64,000 bases of DNA from NCBI RefSeq assembly GCF_019602855.1, contig NZ_CP080767.1, positions 2,666,001 to 2,730,000 of the forward strand, given 5' to 3'. The notes under the pieces were generated by a model. It worked only from the letters and a program-made list of their open reading frames with translations, searched no databases and had not been told where the DNA came from. Of this stretch, positions 37,757-50,575 are shown piece after piece. Origin of the DNA: Cupriavidus pinatubonensis (GTDB taxonomy: Bacteria > Pseudomonadota > Gammaproteobacteria > Burkholderiales > Burkholderiaceae). Position 1 is the first letter of the stretch, and the number at the start of each line of letters is the position of its first letter. A program made the position numbers and the translations under genes.

Positions 37757-38287
37757 TCAGAGCACGCCAAGCAGGCCCGCCACCCCGCCGAGCCCCACCA
37801 GCACGAGCGGATGCACGCGTGTCTTCATCATCAGCAACACCGTCACCACGGTAACCGCGGCGGCGCCCCAGCCGTGGTCGACACTGCGCGCCAGTACCCA
37901 GCCCGACGAGAACAGCAGTCCGATCGTCAGCGCCGCCAGCCCGCGCCGGATCAGGCCAGGCCACGTCGCGTGCGGCGAACGGCCCGAAAAATACTCGAAC
38001 GCGAGCGCGATCAGGCTCGATGGCCCGCACATGCCAAGCATGGCCGCGAGCGAACCGGCGAAGCCCGCGACCTGCCAGCCGAACAGCGAGACGAATAGCA
38101 CGTTGGGCCCTGGCGCGGCCTGCGAGATGGCATACATCGCCGAGAATTGCGCATCGGTCAGCCAGCCGTTGGCCTCGACCAGGTAGCGGTGCATGTCAGG
38201 CAGCGTAGAACTGGCGCCGCCGATCGCCAACAGCGACAGTGCGCTGAAATGAGCAAACAGGCTGCCCAGCACCTCGGCCCCGCTCAT
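37757..38287 (-). CDS. Chromate transporter, short-chain CHR protein (second subunit)
   Basis: 176-aa membrane protein carrying one CHR domain. 'FSALSLLAIGGASSTLPDMHRYLVE' (split), 'AQFSAMYAISQAAPGPNVLFV' and a C-terminal hydrophobic half are seen. Short-chain CHR genes occur as pairs with opposite membrane topology; this one overlaps its upstream partner by 4 bp. The family exports chromate in some hosts, but many chromosomal pairs have no proven substrate. Confidence 0.88.
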   Translation of the reverse strand: MSGAEVLGSLFAHFSALSLLAIGGASSTLPDMHRYLVEANGWLTDAQFSAMYAISQAAPGPNVLFVSLFGWQVAGFAGSLAAMLGMCGPSSLIALAFEYFSGRSPHATWPGLIRRGLAALTIGLLFSSGWVLARSVDHGWGAAAVTVVTVLLMMKTRVHPLVLVGLGGVAGLLGVL

Positions 38288-38841
38288 TGCCGCCCTCCCC
38301 GGTTCGCGCGCCACTCGAGCATCAGCGCAAGCGGTACCAGGACCGCCATCACCGGCACGAGTGGCCAGCGCAGCAGGCCGATGACAAGGAATGCCGCGCC
38401 GCCGATCAGCACGGCGCGCGTGGTCAGCGACTGGCTCTGCGCGAGCCGGATCGCGGTGGCCAGCATGAGTCCGGCCGATACCGCCGTCATGCCGGCCAGC
38501 ATGCGCTGCACGGCCGGCACGTCCTGATAGTGCTGGTACAGCAGCAGCAAGCCGAGCACCAGCCCCATCGGCACCATGACCAGCCCGCTGAACGCCGCCA
38601 GCGCGCCACGCCAGCCGGCAAAGCGCAGGCCGAGCATCAGAGCGAGGTTGATGACGTTGGGCCCGGGCAGGACCTGGCCGAGGCTCAGCAACTCGACAAA
38701 ATCGCGGTCATCGAGCCAGCGGTTGCGCTCCACCACCGCGCGGCGCACGAACGGCAGCACGCCGCCAAAGCCGGACAGGCCCATGCGGGCGAATTCGATG
38801 AAGAGGGCGCGGGGAGTAGGAGGTGGGGCGAGGGAGGACAT
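38284..38841 (-). CDS. Chromate transporter, short-chain CHR protein (first subunit)
   Basis: 185-aa CHR-domain protein. 'LFIEFARMGLSGFGGVLPFV', 'DFVELLSLGQVLPGPNVINL' and a hydrophobic second half are diagnostic. It pairs with the downstream CHR gene by ATGA overlap, forming a two-gene operon. No chrB or chrF regulator is adjacent, so chromate induction is not indicated by context. Confidence 0.88.
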   Translation of the reverse strand: MSSLAPPPTPRALFIEFARMGLSGFGGVLPFVRRAVVERNRWLDDRDFVELLSLGQVLPGPNVINLALMLGLRFAGWRGALAAFSGLVMVPMGLVLGLLLLYQHYQDVPAVQRMLAGMTAVSAGLMLATAIRLAQSQSLTTRAVLIGGAAFLVIGLLRWPLVPVMAVLVPLALMLEWRANRGGRQ

Positions 38842-38901
38842 GAGGGGAGAAGGACAGCAACGGCAAGCAACAGTGGCAGCGTTAAATCTGCCGCTGCGGC
38901 A

Positions 38902-38932
38902 CTCCCCTCTCCCACGACCGGGGGAGGGGAGA
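38902..38932. other. G/C-rich hairpin between parC and the CHR pair
   Basis: CTCCCCTCTCCC pairs imperfectly with GGGGGAGGGGAG. It lies 22 bp after the parC stop on the minus strand without a T-run. It may be a weak terminator or end-protecting hairpin. Confidence 0.35.
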
Positions 38933-38954
38933 AAGAAACCCGGCCGTGTCGGGG

Positions 38955-41297
38955 TTAGTTGCCCGACGGCGGCACAACCCTGAACGGATCGATCCGCACA
39001 CCCTTCAGCTTGGTCTCCAGCGCCTTGCCCTTGCGCGCCCGCTTGCCGACATAAGGCATCAGGTTCGCCCCAGCCAGCTTCTGCGTGTCAGGCTTGCCAC
39101 CTCGCGGCGTCGTGCCGGACACCACCAGCCCCGGCGCACCAACGCCAACGGCCTGCAGCAGCTTCTCCTTCGGCTCCAGCTCCATCAGGATGACGCCGCG
39201 GCCGCCAGCCGACAGCACCTTGACCTCGTCGAGCGCAACCAGCAACAGGCGGCCGTTGCCGGACAGGCAGGCCACATGCGTGGCCTCGCTCGCGATCGGC
39301 GCGGGCGTCAGCGGTGCATCGCCGTCATCGAGCGTCAGGAACGACTTGCCGCCCTTCTGCCGGCCCGTCATGTCCGCGATCTTGGTCAGGAAGCCGTTGC
39401 CGCCCTGCGTCGCGATCAGCATGCGCTGCTCGGCGCTGCCCGCAAACGTATGCGCGATCTGGCTGCCCGGCTGAAGCTCGATCAGCGTGGTCAGCGGCAC
39501 GCCGTCTCCACGGCCGCCCGGCAGGCTCGCCACGGGCACCGAATACACGCGGCCGTTGGTGCCAAAGGCCAGCAACACATCGATCGTGCGGCATTCGAAT
39601 GTGTCGTACAGCGCATCGCCAGCCTTGAACGTGAACTGCTGCGCATCGTGACCATGGCCCTGGCGCGTACGCACCCAGCCCTTCTGCGACACCACGACCG
39701 TCACCGGTTCATCGACCACGCGCACCTCGGCGGCGGCGCGACGCTCTTCCTGGATCAGCGTGCGACGCGGGTCCTTGTCTTCGGGGCTGTATTGCTTGGC
39801 GTCGGTCTCGATCTCCTTGATGATGCGACGGCGCATCATGGTGTCGGACTTCAGCAGCACGTCGAGGTCGGCCTGCTCTTCGCGCAGGTCCTTGAGTTCC
39901 TTCTCGATCCGGATGGCTTCGAGCCTGGCCAGCTGACGCAGGCGGATTTCGAGGATGTCCTCGGCCTGGCGATCGCTCAGTCCAAAACGCTCCATCAGCG
40001 CAGGCTTCGGCTCGTCGCTTTCGCGGATGATGCGGATCACCTCGTCGATGTTCAGCAGCACCAGCATCCGGCCTTCGAGGATATGGATGCGGTCTTCCAC
40101 CTTGCCCAGGCGATAGCGCGTGCGCCGCGTGACGGTGGCGAAGCGGAAGTCGATCCACTCGCGCAGGATGTCGCGCAGGCCCTTCTGGCGCGGACGGCCA
40201 TCCGTGCCGATCATCACGAGGTTGACCGGCGCGCCCGACTCCAGGCTCGTGTGCGCGAGCAGCGTCTGGATGAATTCCTGCTGCTCGATGTTCTTGCTCT
40301 TGGGCTCGAACACGAGCCGCACCGGCGCATCCTTGCCCGATTCGTCGCGCACGGCGTCCAGCACGGCCAGCACCGAGGCCTTGAGCTGCTGCTGTTCCGG
40401 GGTCAGCGCCTTCTTGCCGGCCTTGACCTTCGGGTTGGTCAGCTCCTCGATTTCCTCCAGCACCTTCTGCGCCGACGTGGCGGGCGGCAGTTCGGTCACC
40501 ACGAGCTGCCACTGGCCGCGCGCCATTTCCTCGATAGTCCAGCGCGCGCGCACCTTGAGGCTGCCGCGGCCGCTCTCGTAGATCTGGGCGATATCGGCTG
40601 CCGGCGAGATGATCTGCCCGCCGCCGGGATAGTCCGGGCCCGGCATCAGCGCGAGCAGTTCGGCCAGCGTGATGTTCGGGTTGCGGATCATCGCCACCGT
40701 GGCGCCGGCCACTTCGCGCAGGTTGTGCGGCGGTACTTCGGTCGCCATGCCCACGGCAATGCCCGACGCGCCGTTGAGCAGCACGAACGGCATGCGCGCG
40801 GGCAGCAGCTTCGGCTCTTCCATCGAGCCGTCGTAGTTGGCGATGAAGTCGACCGTACCCTGGTCGATCTCGTCGAGCAGCAGGCGTGAGATCGGGGTGA
40901 GGCGCGCTTCGGTGTAACGCATTGCCGCCGCACCGTCGCCGTCGCGCGAGCCGAAGTTGCCCTGGCCGTCAATCAGCGGATAGCGCAGCGAAAAGTCCTG
41001 TGCCAGGCGGACCAGCGCGTCATACGCCGACTGGTCACCGTGCGGGTGGTACTTGCCGAGCACGTCGCCGACCACGCGCGCGGACTTGACCGGCTTGGCG
41101 TCGGCGCGCAGGCCCATCTCGTGCATGGCGAACAGGATGCGCCGCTGCACGGGCTTCTGGCCATCCGCGACCTCGGGCAACGCGCGGCCCTTGACCACGC
41201 TGACGGCGTAGTCGAGATAAGCCCGCTCGGCGTAGCGCGCCAGCGTCAGCGAATCCGCGGGCTCTTCGGGTTGAAACGTGATGTCTTGTTGTTCCAT
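38955..41297 (-). CDS. parC: DNA topoisomerase IV subunit A
   Basis: 780-aa DNA-cleaving subunit of topoisomerase IV, which decatenates replicated chromosomes. The catalytic tyrosine is Tyr128 ('AAMRYTEARLT'). The winged helix has 'KPVQRRILFAMHEMG' and 'GKYHPHGDQSAYDALVRLAQ'. The C-terminal beta-pinwheel is shorter than in GyrA and lacks the GyrA box. Note Gln89 in 'HGDQSAYD' where E. coli ParC has Ser80. parE lies upstream on the same strand with a lytic transglycosylase gene between. Confidence 0.97.
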   Translation of the reverse strand: MEQQDITFQPEEPADSLTLARYAERAYLDYAVSVVKGRALPEVADGQKPVQRRILFAMHEMGLRADAKPVKSARVVGDVLGKYHPHGDQSAYDALVRLAQDFSLRYPLIDGQGNFGSRDGDGAAAMRYTEARLTPISRLLLDEIDQGTVDFIANYDGSMEEPKLLPARMPFVLLNGASGIAVGMATEVPPHNLREVAGATVAMIRNPNITLAELLALMPGPDYPGGGQIISPAADIAQIYESGRGSLKVRARWTIEEMARGQWQLVVTELPPATSAQKVLEEIEELTNPKVKAGKKALTPEQQQLKASVLAVLDAVRDESGKDAPVRLVFEPKSKNIEQQEFIQTLLAHTSLESGAPVNLVMIGTDGRPRQKGLRDILREWIDFRFATVTRRTRYRLGKVEDRIHILEGRMLVLLNIDEVIRIIRESDEPKPALMERFGLSDRQAEDILEIRLRQLARLEAIRIEKELKDLREEQADLDVLLKSDTMMRRRIIKEIETDAKQYSPEDKDPRRTLIQEERRAAAEVRVVDEPVTVVVSQKGWVRTRQGHGHDAQQFTFKAGDALYDTFECRTIDVLLAFGTNGRVYSVPVASLPGGRGDGVPLTTLIELQPGSQIAHTFAGSAEQRMLIATQGGNGFLTKIADMTGRQKGGKSFLTLDDGDAPLTPAPIASEATHVACLSGNGRLLLVALDEVKVLSAGGRGVILMELEPKEKLLQAVGVGAPGLVVSGTTPRGGKPDTQKLAGANLMPYVGKRARKGKALETKLKGVRIDPFRVVPPSGN

Positions 41298-41369
41298 GGA
41301 TTGGCAAGAAGACGGCGCGCCATGATGTGAAGCCGGCGCGCCGGGTGGCTTGTTATTCGGGTATCTCGG

Positions 41370-42152
41370 TCAGGGCATGTTGCGCCGTCCGCCGATCACC
41401 ATCTTTACGCGTGAAGGCCCGCCAACTGCCGCGCTGGTGCGGGTCACGACCGCACCGCCGCCGGGCTTGTAGAGCCGGTAGAACTGCAGCACGGTGCTCA
41501 CGTATTGCTGCGTCTCCGGGTACGGCGGAATCCGGTTGTTGTAGCGCTGCACCGCGCCCTCGCCCGCGTTGTAGGCGGCCAGTACCAGTTCGATGTTGTC
41601 GGGGAACAGTTCCATCAGCCAGCGCAGATAGCGCACGCCGGCAGAGATATTGGTACGCGGATCGGCCAGTTTTTCCTCGACGCTGCGGCGCGCATCGCCG
41701 CTCACGCCGAAACGCGCGCCGGTATCGGGAATCACCTGCATCAGCCCGATGGCGCCCTTGGGCGATACGGCCGATGGATTGAAGCCGGACTCCACGGCCA
41801 TCACGGCCTTGACCAGCGCCGGGTCGACATCCTGCTTGTCCGCGATCTGCCGGATCATCGGCTCGACCTTGGCGATATTCGGGTGGTTGACGACGTAGCG
41901 GTACAGCTTGTGCTGCTCAAGGTCGCTCTTTGGCGCGGCGCTCGACTCGCGCGAAGTATCGAAGCTGCCGCCTTCCCGCATGAAAAGCTTGTAGCGCTCG
42001 TCGAGCTTGCGGTCTGCAAAGTGAGCAATGCCATCGGCATCGACGAAGCCGTAGAGTTCGGCATGCGCCGCCGGCGCGCAGGCGAGACCAGCCACCATCA
42101 GCGCGGCTGCGGCCGCCTGTTGCCATGGTTTGCGGGTCGGTCTCGTTCTCAT
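41370..42152 (-). CDS. Lytic transglycosylase (SLT domain, DUF4124-like N-terminus)
   Basis: 260-aa exported murein-cleaving enzyme. The signal peptide ends near AHA-EL. 'ELYGFVDADGIAHFADRK' resembles the short DUF4124 motif often before SLT domains. The SLT domain (about 105-230) has the catalytic Glu in 'VMAVESGFNPSAVSPKGAIG', then 'LMQVIPDTGARFGV', 'NISAGVRYLRWLMELF' and 'VLAAYNAGEGAVQRY'. Start 42152 is the ATG before the basic signal start. It lies between parE and parC; it probably takes part in cell-wall turnover rather than topoisomerase function. Confidence 0.92.
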   Translation of the reverse strand: MRTRPTRKPWQQAAAAALMVAGLACAPAAHAELYGFVDADGIAHFADRKLDERYKLFMREGGSFDTSRESSAAPKSDLEQHKLYRYVVNHPNIAKVEPMIRQIADKQDVDPALVKAVMAVESGFNPSAVSPKGAIGLMQVIPDTGARFGVSGDARRSVEEKLADPRTNISAGVRYLRWLMELFPDNIELVLAAYNAGEGAVQRYNNRIPPYPETQQYVSTVLQFYRLYKPGGGAVVTRTSAAVGGPSRVKMVIGGRRNMP

Positions 42153-42228
42153 CTTGCGTTGCGGCTTGCGGGCGAGGACGTCGAAGCGCGCATTATCCCC
42201 CAATGTCGGACGGCGTACAGACTGGCGC

Positions 42229-44220
<1,992 letters not shown>

Positions 44221-44538
44221 GGAGTCGCTACGAAAGTGGAGATCCCGGCCACTGCGGCGCGCATTCGTGGCTGCGCCGGGGTGCCGGGCACTGCATTGTA
44301 ATGGAAGCCCGGACCGGCAATCGTGGCAAAAAGGCAGCGGCGTCAGCGCCCTTCCTTGCGGGCCGTCCGGAGCGCCTCCGGATTACCATGCCGCCCGTCC
44401 GGACTTGCGGGCAGCACCCGACGCCTTCCGGCGAGCCGGAGTAAACTCGCGCAAACCCGCTCCGGCTCCCCTATGCCGCGCCCGGGCAACACAACAAGAA
44501 CACGACAGCGGCACTCCTCCGCCCGCAGCGAGCCCGAT
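44221..44538. other. Divergent spacer between parE and the MFS transporter
   Basis: No gene, strong promoter or long repeat was recognised. The MFS reading frame is open through most of it, but the predicted residues are Arg/Pro/Ser-rich and look non-coding. A short direct repeat of TCCGGA is present near 44370. Confidence 0.5.
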
Positions 44539-45750
44539 ATGCAGAACCGACAACTCTCCCTGACCACCGTGCTTGTGTGCGGCGGCCTGCTCGTCACCCT
44601 TTCCATGGGTATCCGGCATGGCTTCGGCCTGTTCAACCTTCCAATCACCCAGGCCCACGGCTGGAACCGCGAGACCTTCGCCTTCGCGCTGGCGCTGCAA
44701 AACCTGATGTGGGGCGCGAGCCAGCCGTTTGCGGGTGCGCTTGCCGACAAGTTCGGCGCGCTGCGCATCATGCTTATTGGCGTGGTGCTGTACGTCGGCG
44801 GCCTCGTAGTCATGGCGCTGTCGACGAGCGGCACGGCCTTTGCGACCGGTGCGGGCGTCATGATCGGTATTGCGCAGTCGGGCACCACGTACAGCATCGT
44901 CTACGGCGTGATCGGACGCATTGCCAGCCCCGACAAGCGCGTCTGGGCCATGGGCATTGCCGCCGCGGCGGGCTCGTTCGGGCAATTCCTGATGATCCCG
45001 GCCGAGCAGACGCTGATCTCGGGCATGGGCTGGCAGAACGCGCTGTTCGTAATGGCGCTGATGGCCTGCGTCATGCTGCCGTTGGCGTTCACGCTGCGGG
45101 AACCGAAGATGACTGCGCACGACGGCGGGCATCACCAGACCATTGGCCAGGCTGTGCGCGAGGCGTTCGGCAACCGCAATTTCCAACTGCTGACGTTGGG
45201 CTACTTCGTGTGCGGCTTCCAGGTCGTGTTCATCGGCGTGCACCTGGCGCCGTACCTGAAGGACAAGGGCCTGACCGATCCGAAGATCGCCACCGTGGCG
45301 CTCGCGCTGATCGGCCTGTTCAATGTGTTCGGCACCTACACCGCCGGCGCCATGGGGCAACGCATGCCCAAGCGCTACCTGCTGTCGGCGATCTACCTGA
45401 CACGCTCGGTGGTGATCGCGGGCTACCTGCTGCTGCCGCTGACGGCCGCCAGCACCTGGGTGTTCGCGGCGATGATCGGTTTCCTGTGGCTGTCGACCGT
45501 GCCCCTGACCAACGGCATCATCGCCCAGGTGTTCGGCGTGAAATACCTGTCGATGCTGTCGGGCGTGGTGTTCTTCTCGCACCAGATCGGCAGCTTCCTG
45601 GGCGCGTGGCTAGGCGGCTATCTGTATGACCGCACGGGCGGCTACACCACGGTGTGGATGATCGCGATGGCACTGGGCGTGATGGCAGCGCTGGTCAACC
45701 TGCCGATCCGCGAGCAGGCGGTCGCGCGACCGCAGCCGGCCGCGGCATGA
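44539..45750 (+). CDS. MFS transporter (oxalate/formate antiporter-like group)
   Basis: 403-aa, 12-helix major facilitator. 'MGIRHGFGLFNLPITQAHGW' and 'FAGALADKFGALRIMLIGV' give the first-half signature with the conserved D-x-x-G loop, and 'GTYTAGAMGQRMPKRYLL' is the equivalent loop of the second half. It resembles monocarboxylate/oxalate-type transporters; substrate unknown. ATG 44539 begins at the first helix; an ATG at 44473 is also in frame. It overlaps the next small gene by 4 bp. Confidence 0.88.
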   Translation: MQNRQLSLTTVLVCGGLLVTLSMGIRHGFGLFNLPITQAHGWNRETFAFALALQNLMWGASQPFAGALADKFGALRIMLIGVVLYVGGLVVMALSTSGTAFATGAGVMIGIAQSGTTYSIVYGVIGRIASPDKRVWAMGIAAAAGSFGQFLMIPAEQTLISGMGWQNALFVMALMACVMLPLAFTLREPKMTAHDGGHHQTIGQAVREAFGNRNFQLLTLGYFVCGFQVVFIGVHLAPYLKDKGLTDPKIATVALALIGLFNVFGTYTAGAMGQRMPKRYLLSAIYLTRSVVIAGYLLLPLTAASTWVFAAMIGFLWLSTVPLTNGIIAQVFGVKYLSMLSGVVFFSHQIGSFLGAWLGGYLYDRTGGYTTVWMIAMALGVMAALVNLPIREQAVARPQPAAA

Positions 45751-45886
45751 CGACCATTGCCCGCCAACGCCTGCTGCGCGCCGCCGGCCTGCTTGGGCTG
45801 GCGGCAGCGCTGGTGCTTGGGTTTATCGGGTATCTGCGGCCGTCGTTTATGGTGGACCTGACGAATATGGTGCTGGCGTGGTGTGG

Positions 45887-45890
<4 letters not shown>
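45747..45890 (+). CDS. Small membrane protein (47 aa)
   Basis: Starts in the ATGA overlap with the MFS stop and contains one helix ('AAGLLGLAAALVLGFIGYL') followed by a short amphipathic tail. Translational coupling suggests it may be an accessory to the transporter. No known family recognised. Its stop codon overlaps the stop codon of the convergent ABC-F gene (TTAG, 45887-45890). Confidence 0.6.
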
Positions 45891-47815
<1,925 letters not shown>

Positions 47816-47966
47816 GGGAGGAATGGGGCAGCGGAATTGCGGAATTGCGGAATCGGAATGGGTCGCCGGCGCCTGCGTGCACGGCGGCGACAAGGCGAAG
47901 CAGGCCGCATTGTAGACCACAGGTATGGGCAGCCGCTCCGCCGAGAGCGCGATGTACCGCCGACGC

Positions 47967-48032
47967 AAAAGAAAGGGCCCGCATAGCGGGCCCAAGAGTC
48001 TCTCCTCGGTGCCCTGCTCGCAAGGCACCGAG
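47967..48032 (-). terminator. Tandem hairpins with intrinsic terminator in the uup leader
   Basis: Minus-strand order: a 9-bp hairpin CTCGGTGCC / GGCACCGAG (48032-48005), then a perfect 8-bp hairpin GGGCCCGC / GCGGGCCC with a 3-nt loop (47993-47975) followed by TTTCTTTT. No gene lies upstream of it on this strand within reach, and uup starts 152 bp downstream. It could be a transcription attenuator for uup or the end of a small RNA. Confidence 0.6.
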
Positions 48033-48070
48033 AAAGCATAACAACGGCATGCCGGTCACTCCAGTTCGGA

Positions 48071-48098
48071 AATATCCGTAAGGGAAAGCCCCCGTCAA
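48071..48098 (-). promoter_or_regulatory. Candidate promoter for the uup leader RNA
   Basis: Minus-strand TTGACG (48093-48098), 16-bp spacer, GATATT (48071-48076). Transcription would begin near 48064 and meet the tandem hairpins within about 70-100 nt. The rest of the 511-bp spacer (47816-48326) holds no recognised gene. Confidence 0.4.
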
Positions 48099-48326
48099 CT
48101 GGCCTACTGGCGCTCCGTTGCATGCGTCGCACGCCTTCACTTCAGAGAATTTGTCTGCAACCGGGCGCACATGGAACAATAGTCCGCGCAGCAGTACTGC
48201 TTCAGGGCGACAAGCCTGCCGGCAGAGCGCCTGCACGGGGTACAGCGCGATAACGACATATCAGAGCCGCAAGGAACCAGACTTAGCGGCCGCCTTTGCT
48301 TTTCGTTCCATTTGACGGGGGTTTCC

Positions 48327-49262
48327 ATGATCGAAACGGGTCTGCCGCGCCGGGTTTCATGCCCGAACGCTGTGCTTGTCTTGTCCTCCCTTTCCTGCGC
48401 TGCCATGCTGGCCACCGGCGCAGCTTCCGCCGGCGCTGCCACCGCGCCGGTCCTGAATCACATCCAGCAAACCGGCGTTATCCGCATTGCGCACCGCGAA
48501 AGCTCGGTACCGTTCTCGTTCGTGGCCGACGGCAAGCCGGTCGGCTATGCCGTCGACCTGTGCCTGAAGATCGCCGATGCGGTACGCACCTCGCTGCACC
48601 TGCCCGGCCTGCGCGTCGAGTGGGTCCCGGTCACGCCGGCCAACCGCATTCCCGCTATCGTCGAGGGCAAGGCGGACCTGGAATGCGGCTCGACCACCAA
48701 CAACCGGGAACGGCGCGAGCAGGTGGCCTTCACAATCCCGCACTACATTGCCGGCAGCCGCATGATCGTGAAGACCGATTCCGGCATCAGCAAGTGGGCG
48801 GATCTGCGCGGCAAGACGGTCGTCTCCACGTCAGGCACCACGCCGCTGGCCATGCTGCGCAAGATGGACGAAGGCAAGGTCATGCAGTGGCGGCTGGTCG
48901 AGGCCAAGGATCACGCCCAGGCCTTTGCCATGGTGGAAGCCGGCAAGGCCGATGCCTTCGTGATGGACGACGTGCTGCTGTACGGCCTGCGCGCGAACGC
49001 CAGCCGACCGGGCGATTTCAAGGTCACCGGCGAAATGCTGACCATCGAGCCGTACGCCATCATGCTTTCCAAAAGCGACCCGGAGTTCAAGAAGCTCGTC
49101 GACAAGACGCTGATCGCCGCAGTCTACGACCAGGAAACGCCGAGGCTCTACAAGAAGTGGTTCCAGGCACCGATTCCGCCGCACGGCATCACGCTCGACA
49201 TTCCGATGAGCTACCTGCTGCGCGATTCCTTCAAGTTCCCGAGCGACAAAGTGGCGGACTGA
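48327..49262 (+). CDS. Amino acid ABC transporter substrate-binding protein (GltI-like, family 3)
   Basis: 311-aa periplasmic binding protein. The signal peptide ends near AGAATA. 'IQQTGVIRIAHRESSVPFSF', 'PVGYAVDLCLKIADAV' and 'NRIPAIVEGKADLECGSTTNNRERR' (split) match glutamate/aspartate-binding proteins; the Arg in 'HRESSVPFS' and the 'STTNN' loop bind the ligand. ATG 48327 is chosen over an in-frame TTG 15 nt earlier. No permease or ATPase genes follow, so it is an orphan receptor here. Confidence 0.9.
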   Translation: MIETGLPRRVSCPNAVLVLSSLSCAAMLATGAASAGAATAPVLNHIQQTGVIRIAHRESSVPFSFVADGKPVGYAVDLCLKIADAVRTSLHLPGLRVEWVPVTPANRIPAIVEGKADLECGSTTNNRERREQVAFTIPHYIAGSRMIVKTDSGISKWADLRGKTVVSTSGTTPLAMLRKMDEGKVMQWRLVEAKDHAQAFAMVEAGKADAFVMDDVLLYGLRANASRPGDFKVTGEMLTIEPYAIMLSKSDPEFKKLVDKTLIAAVYDQETPRLYKKWFQAPIPPHGITLDIPMSYLLRDSFKFPSDKVAD

Positions 49263-49367
49263 GGCTGCGGATTCGGCAGCGAAGCAGCCAGGGACAACGG
49301 GCGGCAGCACTCATGCGAAGATGTCGGCCGTGCCGCTCAGGTCTCCTTCCCGTCTCCTTCCTGCCTC

Positions 49368-50546
49368 ATGCCTGCCACCTCCCTGAAGCTGTCCGATCTT
49401 TCCGTTTCCGCGCTCGTCGCGGGCCTGATTGCCACGCTGACCGGCTACACCAGCTCTCTCGTGCTGATGATCCAGGCCGGGCAGGCTGCGCACCTGAGCA
49501 GTGCGCAGATCTCGTCCTGGCTGTGGGCGCTGTCGATCGGCATGGGCGTGACCACGATCGGCCTGTCGCTGACCATGCGCGTGCCCGTGGTGGTGGCATG
49601 GTCCACGCCCGGCGCCGCACTGCTGATCGCGAGCCTGCCGGGCGTGCCCTATGCGGAAGCGATCGGTGCCTTCCTGATGGCGGCGCTGCTGATGACCGCC
49701 GCCGGGCTGACCGGCTGGTTCGACAAGCTGATGCGGGCGCTGCCGGCGAGCATTGCATCGGCGCTGCTTGCCGGCATCCTGTTCCGGATCAGCGTGGATG
49801 TGTTCGTACAGGCGCAGGACCAGACGCTGCTGATGCTGGCGATGTTCGCCGCCTATCTCGCTGGCCGGCGCTGGTGGCCACGCTACGCGGTGCCCGGTGT
49901 GCTGCTGGTTGGCGTGGCACTGGCCGGCACGCTGGGCCAGTTGCACTTTGAAGGATTCCACCTGGCGGTGGCGGTACCGGTCTGGACTACGCCGGCATTC
50001 TCGTTCCAGGCCTTTGTCAGCATCGCCATTCCGTTGTTCATCGTGGCGCTGGCCTCGCAGAACATTCCCGGCCTGGCGGTACTGCGCGCGGACGGCTACC
50101 ACGTGCCGGCATCGCCGCTGATTACCGTCACGGGCTTCGCCTCGGCCGTGCTGGCGCCGTTCGGCTCGCACGGCATCAACCTGGCCGCCATCACGGCCGC
50201 CATCTGCACCGGGCCGCAGGCCGACGCCGACCCGGCACGGCGCTACACCGCTGCCGTGGTCTGCGGCGTGGGATATCTGTTGGCCGGCATCCTCGCGGCC
50301 AGCATTGCCGCGCTGTTCGCGGCCTTCCCCAAAGCCGTGGTGGTGGCGCTGGCTGCGTTCGCGCTGCTCGGATCGATCGCCAATGGACTGACCGTGGCCA
50401 TGCAGACGCCGGACGAGCGTGAAGCCGCGCTGATCACTTTCATGATCACCGCGTCCGGCATGACGCTGGCCGGCGTGGGCTCGGCCTTCTGGGGCGTGGT
50501 GGGCGGCATGCTGACGCTGCTGGTGCTGCGCCGCAAGGCCGCCTGA
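49368..50546 (+). CDS. benE: Benzoate/H+ symporter family protein BenE
   Basis: 392-aa inner-membrane transporter with about 12 helices. 'ALVAGLIATLTGYTSSLVLM' and 'MRVPVVVAWSTPGAALLIAS' are the BenE signature, with 'VTGFASAVLAPFGSHGINLA' in the second half. BenE imports benzoate with protons, but many homologues lie outside benzoate operons, as here, so the substrate is uncertain. Confidence 0.9.
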   Translation: MPATSLKLSDLSVSALVAGLIATLTGYTSSLVLMIQAGQAAHLSSAQISSWLWALSIGMGVTTIGLSLTMRVPVVVAWSTPGAALLIASLPGVPYAEAIGAFLMAALLMTAAGLTGWFDKLMRALPASIASALLAGILFRISVDVFVQAQDQTLLMLAMFAAYLAGRRWWPRYAVPGVLLVGVALAGTLGQLHFEGFHLAVAVPVWTTPAFSFQAFVSIAIPLFIVALASQNIPGLAVLRADGYHVPASPLITVTGFASAVLAPFGSHGINLAAITAAICTGPQADADPARRYTAAVVCGVGYLLAGILAASIAALFAAFPKAVVVALAAFALLGSIANGLTVAMQTPDEREAALITFMITASGMTLAGVGSAFWGVVGGMLTLLVLRRKAA

Positions 50547-50575
50547 CGACCCCTGACCGGTCAGCGGCTAATGGA

